Shown one piece after another: positions 14,401-23,542 of a stretch of 45,137 nucleotides of DNA (positions are counted from its first letter, which is position 1; the number at the start of each line of letters is the position of its first letter). The notes under the pieces were generated by a model. The model saw only the letters and a list, made by a program, of their open reading frames with translations, was not told the origin of the DNA and did no database searches. The stretch is from Spirulina sp. SIO3F2 (GTDB lineage: Bacteria; Cyanobacteriota; Cyanobacteriia; Cyanobacteriales; Spirulinaceae). The stretch spans positions 1 through 45,137 of the forward strand of contig JAAHHN010000028.1 of assembly GCA_010672165.1 (NCBI GenBank). Reading direction: 5' to 3'. A program made the position numbers and the translations under genes.

Positions 14401-15618
14401 TCACCCCCAGAACGAAGCCGGGAGCTGATCAACCCGTAACCTCTGCTGAATGGCTAAGGCGATCGCGCCCACTGCTACATCTGCCCCCTGACCCAACAGC
14501 ATCGCTCCCACAATGCGCCCCTGCTCATCTGTCACCCAACGACATAAGCCTGTGGTCGTTTCAGTGAGGATCGCCGAGGGGAGTGCCTGCCGATATAGGG
14601 TATGAATTTGCATCGCTTTGCCATAACGGGCGTGAGCCTGCTGCGGTGTCAACCCGACCCGAGCTAGTGGTGGATTTGTTGCCAACACCCAAGGAACTGC
14701 TTGATAGTTAACGGTTCGCTGCCGAGAATTCAGACAATTATGAACCGCGATCGCGGCTTCATATTGCCCAATTCCAGGCGAATCATAGCCTCCCAACACT
14801 GCACCGCAAGCATATAAGTGAAGCGCATTCAAGCAACGCAGGTTACGGTTGACCCGAATGGGCTGTTGCACAGGAAAGCCCGCTAAATCGGGTTGTGTCA
14901 GTTCTGCCCAAATCAGGCGATCGCTCTCAATCTCCAACTCCCCCGCTTGCAGCCCTTGCCGAGCCCCTCGCTGTTGCACCTGAGTCACCGAGCGATGGGT
15001 ATAAATTTTGATGCCCTCCGCTTCAAGAATGGCTTGCAAACGTTGCACCACCACCGGATCTTCTTGGGGCAAAAGGCGATCGTCAGTCACCAACGTCACC
15101 GTCTTTCCCAGGCGTTGGAGGCTCTGAGCTGTTACCAGCGCTGTGGGGGTCGCGCCAATAAGCGTCAGGTGTTCAGGCAGCTCTGCCCAGCTCTGATTCA
15201 AAAGCTGATCTAGGGTTAAGACGGGCTCAAGATCCTGAGCGATGGTGGGTGCTGCAATCTGGGCACCTGTCGCTAAGAGATAACGCCGTGCTTGCAACCC
15301 AGCAGGCTCTGTTTGCCAAATCCAATGCGGGTCATTTGTCCAGGTTCCAGACACAGTGATTTCATCGACCCCTGCACTCGCCAAAGCATAGGTCGAAAGC
15401 TGCGCTTGGGCTGCTGCGATCGCAGGATGCTCCGGGTCATATTTATCCGTGGCTTGAGTTTGATGCTGGGCGCTTTGACTGCGGAGAACTGAATTGCGCA
15501 AAGGCTGACCTTGGGTCACTAGGGCGACCCTAGATTTTTGCTGCGCGGCGAAGAGGGCAGCATAGCGAGCGGTGGATGTGTTGCCAATGACCATCAGGTC
15601 ATAGTTGTAGGTTGGCAT
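14401..15618 (-). CDS. FAD/NAD(P)-dependent oxidoreductase, atypical
   Basis: The 405-residue protein looks like a pyridine-nucleotide-disulfide oxidoreductase. It has an N-terminal FAD-binding strand YDLMVIGNTSTARYAALFAA, a second nucleotide-binding strand HLTLIGATPTALVTAQSLQR (about residues 175-195) and an ATG-type LLATGAQIAAP segment. Two family features are missing. The first glycine motif is G-N-T-S-T-A instead of G-x-G-x-x-G. No C-x4-C redox pair follows it; QPLRNSVLRSQ stands in its place. It is thus unlikely to be a disulfide reductase. The stop of cobD lies 6 bp upstream, so the two are one operon. Substrate unknown. Confidence 0.7.
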   Translation of the reverse strand: MPTYNYDLMVIGNTSTARYAALFAAQQKSRVALVTQGQPLRNSVLRSQSAQHQTQATDKYDPEHPAIAAAQAQLSTYALASAGVDEITVSGTWTNDPHWIWQTEPAGLQARRYLLATGAQIAAPTIAQDLEPVLTLDQLLNQSWAELPEHLTLIGATPTALVTAQSLQRLGKTVTLVTDDRLLPQEDPVVVQRLQAILEAEGIKIYTHRSVTQVQQRGARQGLQAGELEIESDRLIWAELTQPDLAGFPVQQPIRVNRNLRCLNALHLYACGAVLGGYDSPGIGQYEAAIAVHNCLNSRQRTVNYQAVPWVLATNPPLARVGLTPQQAHARYGKAMQIHTLYRQALPSAILTETTTGLCRWVTDEQGRIVGAMLLGQGADVAVGAIALAIQQRLRVDQLPASFWG

Positions 15619-15624
15619 CGTGAG

Positions 15625-16701
15625 TCAACCCTGAAGACTGGGGATCTGGCTGAGCGCATCAAGCAGACGTTGATTGTCGGCTGCGGTGCGCACTGCCACC
15701 CGAAAATAATCTTCGCCCAGTTCCGGAAAGCTCAAACAATCGCGGATCAAAATGCGATCGTGCTGCAACAGTTCGGCTTGTAATAGCGGGGCGCTGGATT
15801 GGGTCTTCACTAGCAGAAAATTTGCTGCACTGGGGCGAGGTGTTAAGGCGGGGAACTGAGCAAGACTTTGCTCAAGCTGGGTTCGTGCGGGTGTTAACCA
15901 ATCCCAAGTGGCTTGGGCAAAGGCATGATCGTTAATCATCACCTCTCCCACCTGAGCGGCCAAACTATTAACTGACCAAGGATCACGCATGGCTTGCCAA
16001 CGGCGGAGGCGATCGGGATGCCCCACGGCATAACCCAGTCGCAGACCCGGCAGACTATAAAATTTAGTGAGCGATCGCAAGACAATCACATGCTCATAGC
16101 TGCCGCTGCACAATTCGGCAATAAAGCTGTTATGGCGCTCTCCCTCTGACCCAGTGAATTCCATAAATGCCTCATCGATCACAATCAATTCATAGCGATC
16201 GAGCAGCTCATAAAATTCCACGCAACACCAACTCTGGCCGGTGGGGTTATGGGGATTATTAAGGAGAATACCTGCTTGGCCGTCAGGATGAACATACCGT
16301 AGGCTTTGTGAATCATACAACATTGATGCGGTCAGCACCTGGGCGTTCCATAGGCGCAGTGCACGAAAGTAATCGCTAAAGGCCGGTGTTAAGAGCACCG
16401 TGCAATCCAGCTGAGCCAGATCCCAAGCCGCCCAGGTGAGAAGTTCGGCCGCACCATTACCGGGCAAGATCCAATCGGGGTCAATCTGGTGATGCGCCCC
16501 TAGGACTTGACGCAGGGCTGTGTAATCGGGGTCAGGATAATGACAAAGATCGGAAATACTATCCTGAAGTGCCGCGATCGCACTCTGGGGTGGGCCTAGG
16601 GGATTGATGCTCGCTGAAAAATCAAGTAACTCATGGGGAGCACATTGGGCTAATTGGGCCGCCCAAACACGATTCCCCCCATGAGCTGGTCGGTTCAACA
16701 T
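15625..16701 (-). CDS. cobD: Threonine-phosphate decarboxylase CobD (PLP-dependent)
   Basis: This 358-residue class I/II aminotransferase fold protein starts HGGNRVWAAQLA, followed by LLDFSASINPLGPP, the CobD/HisC-like entry. The PLP lysine is in SLTKFYSLPGLRLGY (about residue 211). NNPHNPTGQ and VIDEAFMEF hold the other cofactor-binding Asn and Asp. CobD makes (R)-1-amino-2-propanol phosphate from L-threonine O-3-phosphate for the lower-loop linker of cobamides. HisC is the alternative, but the DFSxNINPxG-type start favours CobD. It is cotranscribed with the oxidoreductase downstream. Confidence 0.8.
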   Translation of the reverse strand: MLNRPAHGGNRVWAAQLAQCAPHELLDFSASINPLGPPQSAIAALQDSISDLCHYPDPDYTALRQVLGAHHQIDPDWILPGNGAAELLTWAAWDLAQLDCTVLLTPAFSDYFRALRLWNAQVLTASMLYDSQSLRYVHPDGQAGILLNNPHNPTGQSWCCVEFYELLDRYELIVIDEAFMEFTGSEGERHNSFIAELCSGSYEHVIVLRSLTKFYSLPGLRLGYAVGHPDRLRRWQAMRDPWSVNSLAAQVGEVMINDHAFAQATWDWLTPARTQLEQSLAQFPALTPRPSAANFLLVKTQSSAPLLQAELLQHDRILIRDCLSFPELGEDYFRVAVRTAADNQRLLDALSQIPSLQG

Positions 16702-16729
16702 GAGCTATCGATTCAGTGGAGATGCACCA

Positions 16730-17005
16730 CTAGGGAGCAACTTTCTCTTTGAAGAGCTTGCCTGCCGAGAAGGCAGGGACAACAGTTGCAGGGATGGTCA
16801 TGGGCTCACCCGTTTTGGGGTTGCGACCTTCACGGGCTTTGCGCTCACGGGGTTCAAATGAGCCAAACCCCACGAGAGTCACCTTATCTTTGTCGGCAAC
16901 AGCATCCATGATGGCTTCAATGGTTGAGGTAATCACCTTATCGACATCTTTCTTGGTAATACCCGTTGCATTGGCCACCTTATCCACAAGTTCACCCTTG
17001 TTCAT
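16730..17005 (-). CDS. hup: HU family DNA-binding protein
   Basis: This 91-residue protein has the full HU pattern: [40 protein letters not shown] and a DNA-bending arm [20 protein letters not shown]. It coats and bends DNA as a dimer, without sequence specificity. AGAGGAA lies before the ATG. It stands alone as a gene, with cobD 28 bp downstream on the same strand and over 350 bp upstream for its promoter. Confidence 0.95.
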   Translation of the reverse strand: MNKGELVDKVANATGITKKDVDKVITSTIEAIMDAVADKDKVTLVGFGSFEPRERKAREGRNPKTGEPMTIPATVVPAFSAGKLFKEKVAP

Positions 17006-17358
17006 GGCTAAATTTCCTCTCCATTAGCTTGATATGGTTAAAAAGCATTGGTCGCGTGCTGTGGATTTTGCGGCGAACTGCCGAAAAGCCCATACTGCCA
17101 ATGTTTCACTGACTTATTCTAAGCGTAGTCTGACGAATATGGTGGGCTGAAACCCGCATTTTTTCATGGTTTTCCGATTTTCTTTGGATTTAGGCTGGCA
17201 ATCTGACGCCGATCAGCACGCTTGAGGGAGCATTGAACAATGCTGTAAAGCCTTGCCAGGCAAACGATAGCACGATCGCCACCCGAGTGAGAGCAGCGAT
17301 CGTGGTGGTGTAGGGACAAACCCAAAGCAACCGTTTTATTCAACAGATGATGACTTGC
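17006..17358. other. Intergenic stretch upstream of hup
   Basis: This should hold the hup promoter and the end of the universal stress protein transcript. I find no reading frame of note, no strong hairpin with a T tract and no RNA gene. Several GCGATCG motifs occur. Confidence 0.4.
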
Positions 17359-18207
17359 CTATTCACTCCGCCGCGCCAACAGAACGGGGCATTCTGCATT
17401 AACCCGCACATAGTCGGAGAGGGAGGTGCCTAAGAGGCGATCGAGATCGGGCAGAGCGCGAGCAATCGAAGGGCGGCGATCGGGAGAGCCGAGAATCAGC
17501 AAATCTGCATTGTTTTCCGTAGCCGCTTTGCACAATTGAACGCCAGGGCGGCCCCCTGCAACAACCCCCCGATACTTAATGCCCATGCGCTTGACTTGAG
17601 GAAGAGCAGCGGCAATCACAGGGTTGGCTTCGATTTCCGCCCGGGCGGACGGCGCAAATTCTGGATTGAGATCAGGGTTTACCCGAGTTAAGAGCAACTC
17701 CACTTCGGTTCCTCGGGCGAAGGAAATCGCTAATTCTAAAGGAAATTGTGAAGCCGCAGACTTATCCAATGCCACCATAATGCGTTTGATCTTTTTAACG
17801 TAGGCATCATCCCGCACCAGCAGCATGGGGCGATTCGCTAGCTGGAATACATATTGACTGACCGAATTCTCCAAAATCGATTCCAGGCGCTTGAGACCCC
17901 GAGAGCCCATGATAATCAAATCCGCATCAATTTCATCGGCAACCTCACAAACTATAGCTTTCGGATCACCCTGGCGCTTGATGGCGTTAACTTGGTGAGA
18001 TTCGAGCTTGAGCTCGGCGATCGCTTTTTCGAGCAATTCATCCGCATCTTTAAGCCGACTCGTCATCGTTGCGGTTGAGGCTTGAGGTGGAACCACATGC
18101 AAAATGTTCACCGCTGCGCCTTGCACCACAGGCAAACCTCGTAAAGATTTGAGCATCTCCTTAGGGTTGCCCGTTCCAGAGTCAGCAAGCAATATTTTTT
18201 TGATCAT
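17359..18207 (-). CDS. Tandem-domain universal stress protein (UspA family)
   Basis: This 282-residue protein has two UspA domains, about residues 1-135 and 136-282. Domain 1 begins IKKILLADSGTG and has DADLIIMGSRGLKRLESIL. Domain 2 begins IKRIMVALDKSAASQFP and has NADLLILGSPDRRPSIA, then GTSLSDYVRVNAECPVLLAR. The ATP-binding signature G-x2-G-x9-G-S/T is partly altered in domain 1 (N-S instead of G-S), so that half may not bind ATP. GGAGGG precedes the start. Such proteins respond to stress or energy state in the cytosol; the specific signal is unknown. Confidence 0.85.
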   Translation of the reverse strand: MIKKILLADSGTGNPKEMLKSLRGLPVVQGAAVNILHVVPPQASTATMTSRLKDADELLEKAIAELKLESHQVNAIKRQGDPKAIVCEVADEIDADLIIMGSRGLKRLESILENSVSQYVFQLANRPMLLVRDDAYVKKIKRIMVALDKSAASQFPLELAISFARGTEVELLLTRVNPDLNPEFAPSARAEIEANPVIAAALPQVKRMGIKYRGVVAGGRPGVQLCKAATENNADLLILGSPDRRPSIARALPDLDRLLGTSLSDYVRVNAECPVLLARRSE

Positions 18208-18338
18208 GGTTGAATATCCCTCCCGCCTTAAGAAAATCTGGGGGATTGTGTCGTTTTTCTATCTACATGTTTAGATTACGTCTATTTTTGTCTCGAAAAT
18301 TTAAAAATATGTGACCAAAATATGTAGAAAGATTCCAA

Positions 18339-19082
18339 TCAAATGGGCGGTGTGTAGGTTTTACTCCTCGGGTCATATTTCCAGCCCGTTTCCAGTTCAA
18401 TGGCCTCAGCCAGGGTCAGCCCCACTGCATCCGCTTTGCTTTGGATGGTAAGGGGATTCATCCGGTTCAATCGACAGAGTTCTTCAAGGTTCAATGTGCC
18501 TAATGGGGCTTTTTGGGCACTCCGGCGCGATCGCGCTGCATGGGAACTGGGCGTGGAATCACGTGGCAATGATGGGTTTAGTGTTGGCGACTTTTGGACA
18601 GATTGATTGGGCAAGGATTGGCCCCCCTGAGACTGGCTCGACAGAATGGGTGGAGTCACAACAACAGAAAGCGGGGCAGGGGGCGAATCATGGTGGAGTA
18701 GCTCCCCCTCCACAGTATCAATTGAGGCTGCGGATAGAGGGGCGGGTTGATGTTGAGCAGCTGTCTGGGCTTGAGTGGGCAGCGAGGGGAGCGGAACTGA
18801 GGCAGTGAGCTGCGGGGATGGCGGGGATGCAGCTAGAGACTGCTGTTCCACAGAACGGAGTCGTTTATGGAGGACGGTGACTTGTTTGGAGAGCTTGGTT
18901 AGATGCTGTTCAAGCTGGGCAAACTGGGCTGGCCAGTCCGTGGGTTCTTTTAGATCCAGCAGGTGGGCGATCGCCGCCTTGAGAACATCAGCTCGCGAGA
19001 GCCCTTGACTCTGGGCATAGCGGTCAATTTCTTCAAACCAGGCTTCCGGAACTTTGCAAGTTAAAGGAATCTCAGAAGGCAT
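18339..19082 (-). CDS. Ribbon-helix-helix protein with proline-rich linker
   Basis: The frame opens with TTG at 19091, but ATG 19082 (MPSEIPLTCKVPEAWF) is preferred; the product is 247 residues. The N-terminus LTCKVPEAWFEEIDRYAQSQ followed by GLSRADVLKAAIAHLLDL fits a CopG/Arc ribbon-helix-helix DNA-binding domain. A predicted coiled coil follows (LEQHLTKLSKQVTVLHKRLR), then about 95 residues rich in Pro, Ser and Gln. The C-terminal module is LEELCRLNRMNPLTIQSKAD and ends WKYDPRSKTYTPPI. The low-complexity middle suggests a flexible tether between DNA-binding and partner-binding ends. Regulon unknown. Confidence 0.65.
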   Translation of the reverse strand: MPSEIPLTCKVPEAWFEEIDRYAQSQGLSRADVLKAAIAHLLDLKEPTDWPAQFAQLEQHLTKLSKQVTVLHKRLRSVEQQSLAASPPSPQLTASVPLPSLPTQAQTAAQHQPAPLSAASIDTVEGELLHHDSPPAPLSVVVTPPILSSQSQGGQSLPNQSVQKSPTLNPSLPRDSTPSSHAARSRRSAQKAPLGTLNLEELCRLNRMNPLTIQSKADAVGLTLAEAIELETGWKYDPRSKTYTPPI

Positions 19083-19320
19083 AACAAACAAACAAGGGCA
19101 GCGTTAGGGATGTGAATAAGGGCTGGGTCAAGTTTACCCCCTCCACAAAAACTTCACAGGAATACGCACTTGAGATGAACTTTTGCGAAGAAATGTCAAG
19201 GGACGCAGGAGATAACGCGCGATCGCCCTCTGGGCTTGAATCAGCAATGCTAGCGTTAAGGTATCTAGCTAGTGCAACTCGCGCTCTATCCACTCAACAT
19301 CATCAATTCTGACGGGGGTC

Positions 19321-19551
19321 ATGACAATGTCAACTTTTTTGTTTCCCCTCTTACTCTTTGGGTTCGCCCTGAGTTCATTTCTACTATCTCAAACAACCAA
19401 TCATGACGTGTATCGTGCTTTGGCCATAAGTAGTTTTATCATCTGTTGGGTCTGGTCCTGTGCGATCGCCCATTGGTCTTTGCAATTATTAGCGCTTGCC
19501 GCTTTGCTTGGGCTCAGTAGTCGTTGGAGATTAGGCATCCGGTGGCATTGA
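19321..19551 (+). CDS. Small two-helix membrane protein
   Basis: The 76-residue product is largely hydrophobic, with segments FLFPLLLFGFALSSFLLSQ and ALAISSFIICWVWSCAIAHW and a third weaker one before a basic C-terminal end RWRLGIRWH. Start at ATG 19321 or 19327; GGGGG lies just before. I do not recognise the family. The gene stands between a divergent regulator and tRNA-Asp. It could be chance, but the composition is protein-like. Confidence 0.5.
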   Translation: MTMSTFLFPLLLFGFALSSFLLSQTTNHDVYRALAISSFIICWVWSCAIAHWSLQLLALAALLGLSSRWRLGIRWH

Positions 19552-19726
19552 AGCGGGCTCTCAACGCATAGCCGTCAGCGAAAGCAGCAAACAACCTGAA
19601 TGCAGGAATCTGCTAACTCTATAGCAATGTTCTGACCTTCGATTGCACACAGCCCACCACAATACTCAAACTATTTTGTTGACAAGTGATTGAAAGTCCC
19701 TTAAATTGGGAAACGTTCCAAAAAAA

Positions 19727-19800
19727 GGGATTGTAGTTCAATTGGTTAGAGCACTGCCCTGTCACGGCAGAAGTTGCGGGTTCGAATCCCGTCAGTCCCG
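19727..19800 (+). tRNA. tRNA-Asp (GTC)
   Basis: A 74-nt cloverleaf can be drawn. The acceptor stem is GGGATTG/CAGTCCC, the D arm holds TAGTTCAATTGGTTAGAGCA, the anticodon stem CTGCC/GGCAG encloses the loop CTGTCAC with anticodon GTC, and the T arm is GCGGG/CCCGT around TTCGAAT. The discriminator base is G. CCA is not encoded. Confidence 0.95.
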
Positions 19801-19815
19801 TTAAATTATTACAGG

Positions 19816-19848
19816 AGGGATGAGGCTAGCTTAGCTAGCCTCATCCCT
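19816..19848. terminator. Perfect 15-bp hairpin after tRNA-Asp
   Basis: AGGGATGAGGCTAGC (19816-19830) and GCTAGCCTCATCCCT (19834-19848) form a perfect 15-bp stem with a 3-nt loop. No T run follows on the + strand. It lies between the tRNA and the convergent methyltransferase gene and may end transcription from either side. Confidence 0.55.
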
Positions 19849-19891
19849 CTAGGCGTCTTTAGTTCCCCTATTATCCAAGGGTTGATGTTAC

Positions 19892-20815
19892 TTACGTTTT
19901 AATCGCCTCCACGATATAGTACATATAGTACCAACAACTCTCCTGTTGAGCCTGCAACAAACGATTGAGGTCTACCTCGGTTAGGGTTTTTGTGTTTTGA
20001 CCGTCAATCGTTATCGTTTGCCAGCCAGTATTCCCTTGCTGCCAACGTGTAGGTGTCTCGTTCTCTAGTGTGATGAGCTCTGGCACACCGGCTTGGTGAT
20101 AAAACGCAAACGGGCGACCCTGCTCATCTTTTTGATAGACCCGCAGATCGAGATCCTGGGCTTGCATTGCTTGCCAGCTTTTAAGATAGGGGCCGTGATA
20201 ATCCGGAACAATAGGTTGTTCAACGGCATAGATCTCTCGCCACTGGCCCCAATACACATCCAGCAGATGTTGGGTTTTAGCATAGCCATGACGCGAGGAT
20301 GTGGCAGTAATCAAGCGTCCACCCACCTTGAGATGGTTCATCGCTTCGAGCAAAAGGCTATCTAAAACCAGACGACCGTCTGCTCCCGCCTCATTCCAGG
20401 CTTCGACCCGTTGACGGTGGGATTGATCCGTAAGATCGGTATAGAGCCAGGGTTGAACCGGCGGATTACAGAGAATCAAATCATAGTCTTGACGTTGAAC
20501 CTGGGTAAAGCGATCGCTATGGATCACTTCAATTTGTTCTAGACCATTGTGTTTAGCATTTTGGGCAGCGATCGCCACAGCTATCTCGCAATAGTCACTC
20601 AACGTGATGGAGGCTGCCCCCGCCAGACCCAAGGCAATGCCTAAGATACCGGAGCCTGTACCAAAATCCAACACATGAGAGTGCTGGAGATTGTCAAGGT
20701 AGCCTTGGGCTTTGAGGACTTGGAGAATTTCAGTCGCACTAAAGGGCGACCAAACCTGTGGGTTGTGTTGCAATTTAACCTGGCAATCTGCCAAGGCAAT
20801 TGTTTGAATTGTCAT
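19892..20815 (-). CDS. Class I SAM-dependent methyltransferase
   Basis: The 307-residue protein has motif I VLDFGTGSGILGIALG (about residues 48-63), an acidic strand end in TLSDYCEIAVAIAA and motif IV LILCNPPVQPW (about residue 117). N-P-P marks N-methylation of an amide, amine or base (HemK/PrmC, RsmC and TrmN6-like enzymes). The C-terminal 100 residues, with HGPYLKSWQAMQAQDLDLRV, are not from a family I can name. The substrate is thus unknown. It is soluble and lies 21 bp downstream of the SulP gene on the same strand. Confidence 0.75.
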   Translation of the reverse strand: MTIQTIALADCQVKLQHNPQVWSPFSATEILQVLKAQGYLDNLQHSHVLDFGTGSGILGIALGLAGAASITLSDYCEIAVAIAAQNAKHNGLEQIEVIHSDRFTQVQRQDYDLILCNPPVQPWLYTDLTDQSHRQRVEAWNEAGADGRLVLDSLLLEAMNHLKVGGRLITATSSRHGYAKTQHLLDVYWGQWREIYAVEQPIVPDYHGPYLKSWQAMQAQDLDLRVYQKDEQGRPFAFYHQAGVPELITLENETPTRWQQGNTGWQTITIDGQNTKTLTEVDLNRLLQAQQESCWYYMYYIVEAIKT

Positions 20816-20836
20816 AGAGCAAAAATACGAAAGACA

Positions 20837-23038
20837 TCATTGCAAGAGTTTTTCGACACCATCTGTGGCTCGAACCACCTGGTCTGCCAACAGACGGGCA
20901 ATACTCTCATGGAAAGCAGCGGCCAAATGCGGCGCCTCCGTTTGCATTTGCATCAATGCTGTTCCCGCCAGCTTATAGAGCCGACTGGGTTGATCCGCAA
21001 CTCCGGATGCACGATGCGCTGCACGACGGTAAAGCCCCACATCACCCAGGACAGTGCCCGCACTACTGGTTTGTAAGCGTTTACTCTGGCCATCATCCAA
21101 GGTGAGAAACAACGATACTTGCCCTGATTCCAAAAAATATAAAGCATCTGCGGGTTCACCTTGGGCAAATAACATGTCCCCCGCCTCCAATCGGCAGCGT
21201 TCGAGATATTTCATAAACGGGCGAATATGCCGTGTATCCGTGAAAAAATCCTCTAAATGAATGGCGAGGGGTAAAAAGCGTTTACGCCTCAAGTGAAAAG
21301 ACTCCAAGATTTTTGCTTCACACCATTCCACAGCACGATCGAGATCAGCAAAAACCTGCACCGCCTCATCCTGCTCACGAATGACGCTTCCATGGCTCGC
21401 TAATTGGTTAGAGATACTTGGATTCAAAGTCGTAAAAATCAAGAGTACATCTTGGGCGATCGCAATTTGTTTGAGCTTGACAAAGCTGTTAATTGCTGAA
21501 GAATCTAAACCAGAGACCAGTCGAAAATCGAGGACTAAAAACCGGATTGGGGATTGAGTTTGATCGTTTAAACGTTGGCGAATTTGATTGAGCAATGTAT
21601 AAGCTGTCCCAAAAAAGAGATAACCCTGCACTAAGCCAATCCAAATTTCTGCCCCCCGTTCTCGAAGTCGCTGCTGCTCATGGACAGAGCGCTTGAATTT
21701 ACTTTGATAGGTTAAGCCCGAAAGGGTATTCCGAATCACCCGCAGGCGAGAGTAGTTGAGTGCAAACATAAAGCAAGCAATCATTAGACCGACCCCAACG
21801 CCCGCTAGAAAACCAAATTTAGCACCCACCATCACAATCGCAACGATTAAGGCATAGTCTAATTTTGAGAGTTTAAACCACGCTTCATAGAGCCATTCAA
21901 TCAGTAGCGTTATCCCCAAATACAGCAGTAGCCCCCCCAATACAGCCCGAGGCAAGTAGGATAACAGACGATTCCCAAAGATGGCCATCCCGCCACAAAA
22001 ACTTGCTGCGACAATCCCTGCCAATGGATGAGTCGCTCCGGCTGCCCGGTTTAACAAACTGCGGCTCACGGATAAATGACCCACCATCCCACCACAGAGA
22101 CCCGTCACTGCATTTGCTAAGCCAGCTGCCCGTAGTTCCTGATCCAGATCCATATCCTGCTCGGTCGCCATTTCAATACTGGTGGCACAGAGCAAAATGG
22201 TAATGGCAACAACTGCAAAGAGGGTCAACAGGCTTCCCATTTGCCCCGTTAACTTCGGCCACGCAATGTCTTGCCAAGATAAAGTCTGCCAAACTTGCAG
22301 GGGGTTAGTGCTAGGGAACGGTTCAAACAGCCACCCTTGAGCGATCGCTTGGTCAAGCGGAATGCCTAATCCAGCTAAACCACCATGAATGAGCAAGGTT
22401 GTCCCCAGGAGAATCGCAGGCAGCACCCAAAACTGTTGGTAACGCGGTAACAAAAATTTTAAGCCAACTGCGAGCACGAGGCCAGGGAACCACAACACCA
22501 CTTGCGATCGCGTTAAAAGCATGGATAAATTACTAAAAATTAAAGCGCGGCCGGTCATCACCGTGAAAGAGCCTTGGGTCAGCAACACCCCCACAATTGC
22601 CAGAAACCCCCCCAGAACAGGGTAGGGGATAAACCGAATAAATCGGCCAAACCGCAGCCGCCCCAAAATAAACAGTAGAATTCCAGTGAGAATGGTACTC
22701 AAGGCGATCGCACACCCTACAGTGACTGGAATTTGGGACGTTCGGCCTTGAGCGTGGAGTTCTTGGGCAATCGTTGTGGCAATCAAAGCGAGTAAAGCCG
22801 CTGCATTACCATCTGGCCCAGCAATGACAAAGGGGAGTGAACTCATACAAGCAACACTCACCCCCAGGATGACTGCACCAATGAGTGCCATACTCACACC
22901 GAGCGACAAATAGGGGGCTAAATCTCCCGAAAAAATGAGCGCTGCATAAGAAATGCTATAGGTGAGCGTAACCAGGCCAGCCACCAGACCAGCTGAGCTG
23001 TTCGCAAGCAAAAATCGGGGTTGTCGGAAGCGCATCAT
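20837..23038 (-). CDS. SulP family anion transporter with STAS and cNMP-binding-like domains
   Basis: This 733-residue protein has three parts. Residues 1 to about 430 form the SulP membrane domain (GLVAGLVTLTYSISYAALIF at the start, VIAGPDGNAAALLALIATT in the middle). About 460-570 is a STAS domain with VLDFRLVSGLDSSAINSFVK. About 610-720 is a cyclic-nucleotide-binding-like domain with AGDMLFAQGEPADALYFLES and GTVLGDVGLYRRAAHRASGV. SulP proteins carry sulfate, bicarbonate or other anions. The CNBD lacks the usual R-S-A phosphate-binding pattern (HRAS instead), so ligand binding is uncertain. The fusion suggests gating by a second messenger. Confidence 0.85.
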   Translation of the reverse strand: MMRFRQPRFLLANSSAGLVAGLVTLTYSISYAALIFSGDLAPYLSLGVSMALIGAVILGVSVACMSSLPFVIAGPDGNAAALLALIATTIAQELHAQGRTSQIPVTVGCAIALSTILTGILLFILGRLRFGRFIRFIPYPVLGGFLAIVGVLLTQGSFTVMTGRALIFSNLSMLLTRSQVVLWFPGLVLAVGLKFLLPRYQQFWVLPAILLGTTLLIHGGLAGLGIPLDQAIAQGWLFEPFPSTNPLQVWQTLSWQDIAWPKLTGQMGSLLTLFAVVAITILLCATSIEMATEQDMDLDQELRAAGLANAVTGLCGGMVGHLSVSRSLLNRAAGATHPLAGIVAASFCGGMAIFGNRLLSYLPRAVLGGLLLYLGITLLIEWLYEAWFKLSKLDYALIVAIVMVGAKFGFLAGVGVGLMIACFMFALNYSRLRVIRNTLSGLTYQSKFKRSVHEQQRLRERGAEIWIGLVQGYLFFGTAYTLLNQIRQRLNDQTQSPIRFLVLDFRLVSGLDSSAINSFVKLKQIAIAQDVLLIFTTLNPSISNQLASHGSVIREQDEAVQVFADLDRAVEWCEAKILESFHLRRKRFLPLAIHLEDFFTDTRHIRPFMKYLERCRLEAGDMLFAQGEPADALYFLESGQVSLFLTLDDGQSKRLQTSSAGTVLGDVGLYRRAAHRASGVADQPSRLYKLAGTALMQMQTEAPHLAAAFHESIARLLADQVVRATDGVEKLLQ

Positions 23039-23542
23039 AAACGGAGGACTAGAGCATAGCGGGAAATACGGAGCTAAAGGTAAATGTAGGGAGACCTCCC
23101 AAGGCCCAACACCAATTGCTCACAACAGCACTGTAAGGTTATTGAGCACACATCCAGCCCAATAAGCATGAGGGGCAGTCAGCCTTACTGCGACAAAACT
23201 GGACTATCTCGCTGCTGACAGCTTCTGGAGCATGTCATCGGTTCATCGCAGAAATTTTGAAGGATAAGCAATAATTCCCAACCCGATCCAATCAACTCGG
23301 AACTCTAAAGCAGTTAGAGCAATGCATTGAACCGAATTGATGGCAGCCTCCAGTAAAGCCAGCATCAATACAGGCCATCACCCCAGCAACGCCGGGACAG
23401 CATCGATTGCATTATTGATTTCGTGAGCATGCATTACCTCCAATTGATGCTGAACTCAAGTGCGATAGGATAATGTCCTAAATGTATCGTATGCTCGGCT
23501 TTCTGCTCCTAATCTACGCTAGACTCTCCTCTTTAAAATCGA
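23039..23542. other. Divergent intergenic stretch, about 500 bp
   Basis: The region lies between the divergent SulP and dCache-HAMP genes and should hold promoters for both. I see no reading frame worth reporting, no RNA gene and only a small palindrome-like AGGATAATGTCCT near 23467. Confidence 0.4.
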
